Shown: piece by piece, positions 7,349 to 13,588 of the stretch | Layout of the letters: each line of letters opens with the position of its first letter | How positions within the stretch are numbered: position 1 is the stretch's first letter | Source: Clostridiales bacterium | GTDB taxonomy: Bacteria; Bacillota; Clostridia; Clostridiales; Caloramatoraceae | Assembly (NCBI GenBank): GCA_026416355.1 | Contig: JAOAFH010000003.1 | Coordinates: forward strand, 1 to 17,728 | Direction: 5' to 3' | Length of the DNA stretch: 17,728 nucleotides | The notes under the pieces: model-generated | Databases searched by the model: none | Told to the model about the DNA's origin: nothing | What the model saw: only the letters and a program-made list of their open reading frames with translations | Made by a program: the position numbers and the translations under genes

Positions 7349-8425
7349 ATGATTTTAAACAGATTAAACAAAGTACTAGCAAAAATGGAACAAAATAATT
7401 TAAAGCAAATGATTATTTCAGACCCAGCTTCAATTTTTTATCTAACTGGAAGATGGATTCATCCAGGGGAAAGACTTCTTGCATTATATCTTAATTTAAA
7501 TGGTAATCACAAATTGTTTATTAACGAGTTGTTCCCAGTTTATGAGGACTTAGGTGTTGAAAAAGTTTGGTTCAATGATACTCAAGATGCAGTAGAAATT
7601 ATTTCAAACTATGTTTTAAAGGATGAGGCAATAGGTATTGATAAAAACTGGCCTGCTAGATTTTTAATTAGGCTTATGGAACTTAAGGGTGGAAGTGCAT
7701 TTGTTAATGCCTCAAATATAATAGATAGAGTAAGAATGCAAAAGGATGAAAAAGAAATTGAACTAATGAAAACCGCATCAAGATTAAATGATATGGCAAT
7801 GGAAGAAATGGTTAAGCTAGTACCAATGAAATTAACAGAAAAACAAATGGTATCGAAGCTATCTGAAATATACGAAAACCTTGGAGCAGATGGTTTTTCA
7901 TTTGGACCGATTATTGCATATGGTAAAAATGCAGCAGATCCACACCATGAGTCAGACAATAGTAGCCTAAAAGAAGGAGATAGTGTTATCATTGACATTG
8001 GTTGTATAAAGGATTCATATTGTTCAGATATGACAAGAACAGTTTTTTATAAGACTGCAAGTGAGCTATCACAAAAAGTATATAACATAGTTTTAGAAGC
8101 AAATAAAAGAGCAATTGAAATAGTAAAGCCAGGCGTTAGATTCTGTGATATAGATAAAGCTGCAAGAGAACATATAGAAAATGCTGGTTATGGAAAATAT
8201 TTTACACACAGAACAGGACACTCAATTGGTATAGAAGTTCATGATTTTGGTGATGTATCGTCAGTTAATATGGATGTTATTAAGCCAGGAATGATATTCT
8301 CAATAGAACCAGGAATATACCTACCAAATGAAGTAGGTGTAAGAATTGAAGACCTAGTTCTTGTAACAGAAGACGGTTGTGAAGTTCTAAATAAATATGA
8401 TAAAAATTTGATGATAATAGAATAA
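7349..8425 (+). CDS. Xaa-Pro aminopeptidase / M24 family metallopeptidase
   Basis: A cytosolic dimetal 'pita-bread' peptidase of the PepP/YqhT/PepQ group, which releases an N-terminal residue before proline or splits Xaa-Pro dipeptides. Residues 1-130 form the creatinase N-domain; about 135-350 form the M24 catalytic domain. All five metal ligands are present: D216 (IIDIG), D227 (YCSDMTRTVF), H291 (RTGHSIGIEVHD), E320 (SIEPGIYLP) and E334 (VRIEDLVLV). At 358 residues it matches the short Firmicute form. AAGGGGG lies 8 bases before the ATG. The choice between aminopeptidase and prolidase cannot be made from sequence alone. Confidence 0.9.
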   Translation: MILNRLNKVLAKMEQNNLKQMIISDPASIFYLTGRWIHPGERLLALYLNLNGNHKLFINELFPVYEDLGVEKVWFNDTQDAVEIISNYVLKDEAIGIDKNWPARFLIRLMELKGGSAFVNASNIIDRVRMQKDEKEIELMKTASRLNDMAMEEMVKLVPMKLTEKQMVSKLSEIYENLGADGFSFGPIIAYGKNAADPHHESDNSSLKEGDSVIIDIGCIKDSYCSDMTRTVFYKTASELSQKVYNIVLEANKRAIEIVKPGVRFCDIDKAAREHIENAGYGKYFTHRTGHSIGIEVHDFGDVSSVNMDVIKPGMIFSIEPGIYLPNEVGVRIEDLVLVTEDGCEVLNKYDKNLMIIE

Positions 8426-8479
8426 GGCTGTCGCATTTGATTATTTTTAAAAATAACTTAAATAAGCAGGCAAATTAAA

Positions 8480-8686
8480 AGCCATTAAACAATTAAAGAA
8501 GTATATAGATATAAACATTAGAACCTCTTAGATTTTCGACTTTAAAAATTCTGTAAATCGGCACACGGATGTGCCGAGCCGAGTCGCCACCATGGATGGA
8601 GGCTGGCGAGGGTAAGAATTTTTAAACAAAGAAAATCTTAGAGGTTCTTTGTGAAATATCATAATACTTCGTAATTGCTAATGGCT
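8480..8686. repeat. Palindromic intergenic element, short copy (207 bp) with structured core
   Basis: This is the second copy of the element at 4793-5200. Its left arm (8480-8537) and right arm (8631-8686) start and end with AGCCAT and ATGGCT and pair imperfectly along their length. The right arm is nearly base-for-base identical to copy 1 (for example AATCTTAGAGGTTCTTTGTG and GAAATATCATAATACTT). Here the arms run straight into the core, without the inner pair of arms of copy 1. It again lies between two convergent genes (M24 peptidase and SufS-like). The sequence between the peptidase stop and the element (8426-8479) holds an AT-only palindrome TTATTTTTAAAAATAA and nothing else I recognise. 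Confidence 0.87.
8542..8625 (+). other. Structured core of the palindromic element, copy 2
   Basis: P1 TTAAAAATTCT/AGAATTTTTAA (8542-8552/8615-8625); P2 GGCACA/TGTGCC (8560-8565/8570-8575) with loop CGGA; P3 built from CGCCA/TGGCG (8585-8589/8604-8608) and CCAT/ATGG (8590-8593/8596-8599) around GG. GAGCCGAG and GCGAGGGTA are identical to copy 1. Only the shape and the joining sequences, not the stems, are shared. Confidence 0.72.
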
Positions 8687-8714
8687 CTTGACTTTAAACG
8701 TAAGTGCAGCATAC

Positions 8715-9989
8715 TTATTTTTTTGACATTTCTTCAAGTGCCATTGCTAACCTATCAATTTCTTCAAAAGTATTATAAAGTCCGAAGCTAATTCTAACCA
8801 TTCCAGGTCTGTTTTCAATTTTAGGGTCCTTTATTATATTTTTTATATCTTTATTGCTTAAATTTAGAAGTTTATGCACATATGGTTGTGCACAGAAACA
8901 TCCATTTCTAACTCCAATCCCATATTCTTCAGAAAGAATTTTTGCAACCATATTATGATTTATACCATCTATATTAAAAGGCATTATAGCAACTCTATTT
9001 TCAAGCCCATCACAATAAAAAATTATGTCCTCAATTTTCTTTAATGATTCAGCTGCATATTTTAAAAGTTCTGATTCATGCTTTTCAATATTATCAAGAC
9101 CAATATGATTAAGCGTATTTATTGCAGAGACTAGAGCAACAACACCCATTACATTTGGGGTTCCCCCTTCTTCTTTATGTGGCAAGTCTTCCCACATGAC
9201 AAAATCATCGGCAACAACTTTAACAGTTCCCCCACCCTTAATGTCTGGTACACCAACATTTAAAGTTTTTTTATCTCCAACTAAAACTCCAATTCCGAAT
9301 GGAGCATACATCTTATGGGCAGAAAATGCCAAGTAGTCAATATTTCTATTTTCGTTTTCTTGAGTCATAGATATTTTTTTGTGTGCAACAATTTGAGCAC
9401 AATCTACAAATATTTTTGCACCGTATTTATGGCATATTTCTGCTATGTCATGAACAGGATTTATATATCCTGTAACATTAGATGCGTAGGTTATTGCAAC
9501 AAGTCGCACAAGCCCGTTATATTGCTTTAGCTTTCTTTCTAGATAATCTAGGTCAATTCTTCCGCAATCATCAGTTTTAATTGTATCAACATGGAAACGG
9601 AAACGCCAAGGAAGAAGGTTAGAATGATGTTCCATTTGAGTGGTTAATATGGCGTAGTTATGATAGACATTACAAAGCTTAAATGAAAGCTTGTTTATTG
9701 CTTCTGTTGTGTTTTTAACAAAAATAACTGTATTATCACCATTTGAACCTACAAAGTTTAATACATCTTCTCTTGCAGATTCATATATTTCGCTTGAAAC
9801 TCTAGATTTATACCCTTCTCCTCTATGAATTGATGAATAATATTCGGCAAAAAAATTTAAAGAAAGCATAACACTTTTAAAAGGAGGTGTAGTTGCTGCA
9901 TTATCGAAATTGATATATTTAACTATGCTACCATCTTTTAATGGAATAATGGTATTAGTACCAACAACATAATCGCTTAATATATCCAT
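8715..9989 (-). CDS. Aminotransferase class V, SufS/Csd-like cysteine desulfurase
   Basis: A cytosolic PLP enzyme of the class V aminotransferase family, 424 residues. From the ATG at 9989: NFDNAATTPP opens the domain, H121 in MEHHSN should stack on PLP, D196 in VDCAQ binds the ring nitrogen, and the Schiff-base lysine is K226 in FSAHKMYAPFGIG. RNGCFCAQPY (362-371) aligns with the RxGxxCAxP loop of SufS, making C366 the candidate persulfide cysteine. An extra cysteine (C364) two residues earlier is unusual. A frame to GTG 9998 exists, but AAAGGGTG is the ribosome binding site for the ATG. No sufBCD, iscU or sufU lies nearby, so it is not a classical Fe-S cluster operon. Sulfur donation to another acceptor, or a related lyase or epimerase, is possible. 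Confidence 0.82.
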   Translation of the reverse strand: MDILSDYVVGTNTIIPLKDGSIVKYINFDNAATTPPFKSVMLSLNFFAEYYSSIHRGEGYKSRVSSEIYESAREDVLNFVGSNGDNTVIFVKNTTEAINKLSFKLCNVYHNYAILTTQMEHHSNLLPWRFRFHVDTIKTDDCGRIDLDYLERKLKQYNGLVRLVAITYASNVTGYINPVHDIAEICHKYGAKIFVDCAQIVAHKKISMTQENENRNIDYLAFSAHKMYAPFGIGVLVGDKKTLNVGVPDIKGGGTVKVVADDFVMWEDLPHKEEGGTPNVMGVVALVSAINTLNHIGLDNIEKHESELLKYAAESLKKIEDIIFYCDGLENRVAIMPFNIDGINHNMVAKILSEEYGIGVRNGCFCAQPYVHKLLNLSNKDIKNIIKDPKIENRPGMVRISFGLYNTFEEIDRLAMALEEMSKK

Positions 9990-10071
9990 TTTAATCACCC
10001 TTTATGTTTTCTCTAATATATTATTCATATACGGGATAAATGTTACTATATGTTAATTTATGAAAAAGATA

Positions 10072-10098
10072 TAAAGTTTTTTTGATTTGGTACGATAA
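10072..10098 (+). promoter_or_regulatory. Sigma-28 (SigD/FliA)-type promoter for the chemoreceptor
   Basis: TAAA (10072-10075), exactly 15 bases, then TACGATAA (10091-10098) matches the TAAA-N15-GCCGATAA motility consensus at 10 of 12 positions. It ends 40 bases before the start of a chemoreceptor gene, the class of gene this factor normally serves. Confidence 0.6.
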
Positions 10099-10112
10099 TA
10101 ATCTTGTACCAA
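10087..10112. promoter_or_regulatory. Dyad (TTGGTAC-N12-GTACCAA) over the chemoreceptor promoter
   Basis: Perfect 7-bp arms at 10087-10093 and 10106-10112, with inner GAT/ATC symmetry, straddle the candidate sigma-28 -10 box and the expected transcription start. This position suits a repressor site. It could equally form a small hairpin at the very 5' end of the transcript. Confidence 0.45.
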
Positions 10113-10138
10113 TTAGTCTAAAGAGAGGAGAAAGGTAG

Positions 10139-11623
10139 ATGGGTATTTTTGAAAAGGAACTAAAAACAATCAATAAGAGGGTACTACAAATTCATTTGTT
10201 GATTTTTGTAATTCTTGCATTGGGTTTTTTCTCGGAATTTAGAAAGGGGAACAGAACACTTTCATTAATTGTTCCAGTATTAGCAATTGCTTTTATTGGT
10301 CTTATTACTTCATATATAATGTATAAAAAGAAAAACGATTGCCAAAGAATAAAGTGGGTTTTAATGATAAGTTATGGAATTGCATATATTGCTACATTAC
10401 TAACATCTGAGAAACCTATGACATTTATTTTCCTGTTTCCTTATTCAGTGATTTATACATTGTATGCAGATTGGACTCTTGCAATTATTCAAAATGTTGT
10501 TGCGGCAATTACAATAGGATTATTTATAGTAATTAGAATAAATGCTGGCGCTACATCAAGCCTAGATACATCAAATTATACTTTGATGGTAGGAACAGTC
10601 TTAATGTATGTACCAACAATATTTACAATAGTTAGAGTAACAAAAAATCTAAGAAAACAAACTATGGATAATTTAATAGAGATAGAAAATAAAGAAAAAG
10701 ATATAAGAAAAGCTATGGATAATTTAATTGAAATTGCTACACTAGTAAAGAATAATTCAAATGAATTAAATAATATAGTTGATGAGATTGCATCATCAAC
10801 AATGGCATTTTCAAATGCAGTAGATGAAATTGCCCATGGTGCATCAGGTACAGCAGAAGAAATACAAGATACAAATAATATAATGGATAAAATGAGAACA
10901 GATGTTGAAAATACATTTATGTCTTCAAAAATGATAAAGCAAGCAACTGAAACAACTATGGATATAGTAAGAAATGGACAAAATGTGATAAATGATTTAT
11001 CAAATATGTCAGACGATGTTAAGAATAAAAACAACAGTGTAAGTAATACTATGGATGCCCTAAAGATAAAATCAGATGACATTGTTAATATTACAAGTGT
11101 TATATCACAAATTTCAGAACAAACAAATCTTCTAGCACTAAACGCGGCAATAGAAGCTGCTAGAGTTGGAGAAGCAGGACGTGGATTTGCAGTAGTAGCG
11201 GATGAAATAAAAAAGCTAGCTCTAGAGAGCAAAAATAACTCAGATAATATAGCAAAGATAATAAATGAACTTCAAAATGAAACAATTTCATCTGTTAAGG
11301 CTGTTGCAGAGCTTATAATAATAAATGAAAAACAACAACAATTGGTAACTCAAGTAAGTGAAATGTTTAGTAATATAAATACAAATGTAGCAGGTATTAA
11401 GGATAAAACAGATGAATTAAATGACATGATGGAAACACTACTTAGTGGTATGAATAGAATTTCAAATGCAGGAGAAAATATAGCAGCGGTATCACAAGAA
11501 ACAATGGCAAATGCAGAAGAAGCAGCTGCTATGTCAAGGGAACACATAAATCAAACTGAAACAGCCAAGAGACTATCAAATGAACTACTTGAAGCAGCAA
11601 ATAAATTAGTGGAAAACAATTAA
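10139..11623 (+). CDS. Methyl-accepting chemotaxis protein with multi-helix membrane N-terminus
   Basis: A 494-residue chemoreceptor that signals to CheA/CheW. Residues 1-168 contain about six hydrophobic helices with only short loops, instead of the usual two helices and a large extracellular ligand domain. No clear HAMP domain follows; a charged helix (170-200) leads to the signalling coiled coil (about 200-490). The hairpin tip is ISEQTNLLALNAAIEAARVG and continues to about residue 361. MDNLIEI occurs twice 17 residues apart (176-182, 193-199), in a DNA repeat of period 51. AGAGGAGA precedes the ATG. The gene stands alone, divergent from the SufS-like gene, with a sigma-28-like promoter and a strong terminator. 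Sensing through the membrane, membrane redox state or lipids is inferred from the architecture. Confidence 0.93.
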   Translation: MGIFEKELKTINKRVLQIHLLIFVILALGFFSEFRKGNRTLSLIVPVLAIAFIGLITSYIMYKKKNDCQRIKWVLMISYGIAYIATLLTSEKPMTFIFLFPYSVIYTLYADWTLAIIQNVVAAITIGLFIVIRINAGATSSLDTSNYTLMVGTVLMYVPTIFTIVRVTKNLRKQTMDNLIEIENKEKDIRKAMDNLIEIATLVKNNSNELNNIVDEIASSTMAFSNAVDEIAHGASGTAEEIQDTNNIMDKMRTDVENTFMSSKMIKQATETTMDIVRNGQNVINDLSNMSDDVKNKNNSVSNTMDALKIKSDDIVNITSVISQISEQTNLLALNAAIEAARVGEAGRGFAVVADEIKKLALESKNNSDNIAKIINELQNETISSVKAVAELIIINEKQQQLVTQVSEMFSNINTNVAGIKDKTDELNDMMETLLSGMNRISNAGENIAAVSQETMANAEEAAAMSREHINQTETAKRLSNELLEAANKLVENN

Positions 11624-11633
11624 TTTATATTTT

Positions 11634-11680
11634 AAGTTTCGTACAGGTAATTATTAAATTATCTTTACGGAACTTTTCTA
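11634..11680 (+). terminator. Intrinsic terminator after the chemoreceptor
   Basis: A 19-base stem (11634-11652 with 11657-11675, 18 pairs counting G-U, one mismatch) with tetraloop ATTA is followed by TTTTCTATT. It lies 11 bases after the stop codon. Confidence 0.85.
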
Positions 11681-11755
11681 TTAATAAAAATATAGTATGT
11701 GTAAATGTTTCGGTATTTTGAATATTTTCCTGTATATGTTTTGAAATAAATTGGT

Positions 11756-11761
11756 TATAAT
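11756..11761 (+). promoter_or_regulatory. Candidate -10 box for the nitroreductase gene
   Basis: A perfect TATAAT lies 29 bases before the ATG at 11791. No convincing -35 sits 16-18 bases upstream, so confidence is limited. Confidence 0.4.
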
Positions 11762-11790
11762 TGCATTAGGGAAAAGAAGGAGTGATTAAA

Positions 11791-12633
11791 ATGATATTTG
11801 ATAAACAATTAAGTGAAGTTATAAATAATAGAAGTTCAATTAGGACATATGAAAATAAAAAATTGGATTTAGAATTAAAAAAGAAACTTTTAGATTATTT
11901 ATCTAATTTAGACAGCCCATTTAATAATGATATTAGATATATGATTGTTGATAAATCAGACGATGAAGAAATGAAGCTTGGTACATATGGTGTTATTAGG
12001 GGTGCAAATACATATGTAATAACGGCATTAAAAAGAGGAGAAATGGATTTAGAGGAGCTTGGATATGAATTAGAAAAATTTATTTTATATGCAACTTCTT
12101 TAGGTCTTGGAACATGTTGGTTAGGTGGCACTTTTAAAAAGAGTGAGTTTGCAAAAGCAATAAATTTGAAAGATGATGAAATAATGCCAATAGTTACACC
12201 AGTTGGATATCCTAAGGGCAAGGCAAATGTACTTGATTTTGTTATTAGAAAGATTGCAAAACCAGAACAAAGAAAGAATTTTAACGAATTATTTTATGAT
12301 GGTAGTTTTGAAGTGCCACTTATAGAAAAATACTCTGATATATATACATTTGCACTAAATATGGTAAGAAGAGCTCCATCTGCTTCAAATAAGCAACCTT
12401 GGAGAATAGTAAAAGAAGGTGACATTTTTCATTTTTATCTACAACATGCTAAGGGATATGCTGATAAAATGGGATATGATATACAAAGGGTTGATATGGG
12501 AATAGCAATGTGTCATTTTGATTTAAGTATGAAGGAACACGGAATAGTAGGCAATTTTGTTAAACTTTCACCTAATATAAAAGTCCCAGATGAATCTATA
12601 GAATATATAATTAGCTGGACAAAGACAAAATAA
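11791..12633 (+). CDS. Nitroreductase family protein (TM1586-like)
   Basis: A 280-residue flavin (FMN) oxidoreductase-like protein. The N-terminal NNRSSIRTYENKKL and the glycine-rich LGLGTCWLGGTF (about 104-115) belong to the first nitroreductase half. VRRAPSASNKQPWRIV (about 192-207), followed by a strand FHFYLQ, repeats the family signature in the second half. This is the internally duplicated arrangement of TM1586-type proteins, in which one chain supplies both sides of the flavin site. A frame to GTG 11782 exists, but AAGGAGTG is spaced for the ATG at 11791. The gene stands alone between two terminators. Physiological substrate and electron donor are unknown. Confidence 0.86.
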   Translation: MIFDKQLSEVINNRSSIRTYENKKLDLELKKKLLDYLSNLDSPFNNDIRYMIVDKSDDEEMKLGTYGVIRGANTYVITALKRGEMDLEELGYELEKFILYATSLGLGTCWLGGTFKKSEFAKAINLKDDEIMPIVTPVGYPKGKANVLDFVIRKIAKPEQRKNFNELFYDGSFEVPLIEKYSDIYTFALNMVRRAPSASNKQPWRIVKEGDIFHFYLQHAKGYADKMGYDIQRVDMGIAMCHFDLSMKEHGIVGNFVKLSPNIKVPDESIEYIISWTKTK

Positions 12634-12661
12634 TTGTTTACTAAAAATAATATACTAAAAC

Positions 12662-12737
12662 AAAAATCCATGAATATCAATGAGGCATATATAGTGAAAT
12701 TAATAATATGCTTCGTAGATTAATTCATGGTTTTTTT
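12662..12737 (+). terminator. Long hairpin terminator after the nitroreductase gene
   Basis: Outer stem CCATGAAT/ATTCATGG (12668-12675/12723-12730) flanked by AAAAA and followed by seven T; inner stem GCATAT/ATATGC (12685-12690/12706-12711). The flanking A run would allow function on both strands, although the next gene is in the same direction. Confidence 0.7.
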
Positions 12738-12779
12738 CGTTATCAAAGAAAAAATTAGAGTTAGCTATTTATTTTTTTG

Positions 12780-12808
12780 TTGTAAAGAACAAATCACTTT
12801 GCTATAAT
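12780..12808 (+). promoter_or_regulatory. Sigma-A promoter of the ABC-2-like exporter operon
   Basis: TTGTAA (12780-12785), 17-base spacer, perfect TATAAT (12803-12808), about 55 bases before the ATG at 12863. The next base begins a long perfect palindrome, so start-site control is likely. Confidence 0.75.
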
Positions 12809-12840
12809 GTTATTAGATATTTAGACAAATATCTAATAAC
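12809..12840. promoter_or_regulatory. Operator-like perfect palindrome at the exporter transcription start
   Basis: GTTATTAGATATTT and AAATATCTAATAAC are exact reverse complements (14 bp each) separated by AGAC. The palindrome begins directly after the -10 box and covers the expected start site. This geometry is typical of a TetR-, GntR- or MarR-type operator, but it would also place a hairpin at the 5' end of the mRNA. No regulator gene is adjacent. Confidence 0.7.
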
Positions 12841-12862
12841 AAAAATTTCAAGAGGTGTTATT

Positions 12863-13588
12863 ATGTTAAAAATTAATAACCTATCAAAAATTTATGGAAA
12901 AAATAAAGTAAAAGCACTAGACAACATAAACCTAGAGGTTAAAAAGGGAGAGATATTTGGATTTTTAGGTCCAAATGGAGCAGGAAAGACAACAACAATA
13001 AAACTCATAACAGGAATACTAAAGATTGATGAAGGTGATATATTTGTAAATGGGATTGATGTAAAAAAGAACCCAATTGAAGCAAAAAAACAAATAGGTT
13101 TTGTTCCAGATAATCCGGAAATATTTAATAGGCTAACTGGACTTGAGTATTTAAACTTTATTGCCGATGTTTTTGAAATGGATAGTGAAAAAAGAGCTGA
13201 CATAATACTAAGGCTTGCTGAAGAATTTGAAATAAAGTCAGCTCTAAAAGAGAGAATAAGCAGTTATTCCCATGGTATGAAGCAAAAGCTTGTTTTGATT
13301 GGGGCACTAATGCATAATCCACCTGTTTGGATACTAGATGAGCCAATGGTTGGGCTTGACCCAAAGTCTGCATATACATTAAAAAACATGATGAGGCAAC
13401 ATGCAGATAGCGGAAATACAGTATTTTTCTCAACGCATATTATGGAAGTTGCAGAAAAGGTGTGTGATAGAATAGGAATAATTAAAAATGGCCGAATTAT
13501 ATTTGTTGGAACAGTTGAAGAATTAAAGGAAAAGAAAAATGATGAGTCGTTAGAAAAAATGTTTTTGGAGTTGATTGAAAATGAATAA
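12863..13588 (+). CDS. ABC transporter ATP-binding protein (ABC-2 exporter type)
   Basis: A 241-residue ATPase energising the membrane protein encoded next. Walker A is GPNGAGKTT (36-44), the signature is YSHGMKQK (135-142), Walker B is VWILDEPMVGLDP (155-167) and the switch histidine is in STHIME (H192). The YSHGMKQK signature and EPMVGLDP are typical of CcmA/NatA-like exporters. AGAGGTG precedes the ATG. The gene overlaps the membrane subunit by 8 bases, and a strong promoter with a palindromic operator precedes it. The exported substrate is unknown. Confidence 0.92.
   Translation: MLKINNLSKIYGKNKVKALDNINLEVKKGEIFGFLGPNGAGKTTTIKLITGILKIDEGDIFVNGIDVKKNPIEAKKQIGFVPDNPEIFNRLTGLEYLNFIADVFEMDSEKRADIILRLAEEFEIKSALKERISSYSHGMKQKLVLIGALMHNPPVWILDEPMVGLDPKSAYTLKNMMRQHADSGNTVFFSTHIMEVAEKVCDRIGIIKNGRIIFVGTVEELKEKKNDESLEKMFLELIENE

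Noticed and set aside
7609..7998. Antisense 129-codon frame in the M24 peptidase gene
   Set aside because: The opposite strand encodes metal ligands and conserved peptidase motifs; the antisense product is a serine/phenylalanine-rich shadow.
4793..8686. HEARO/omega-RNA (IscB-associated) identity for the palindromic cores
   Set aside because: Stand-alone copies of such RNAs exist, but I could not match the core to the consensus as I remember it and there is no IscB or TnpB gene here.
10576..11232. Long antisense open frame (218 codons) opposite the chemoreceptor
   Set aside because: It mirrors the biased codons of the coiled-coil coding region, has no ribosome binding site and no recognisable protein features.
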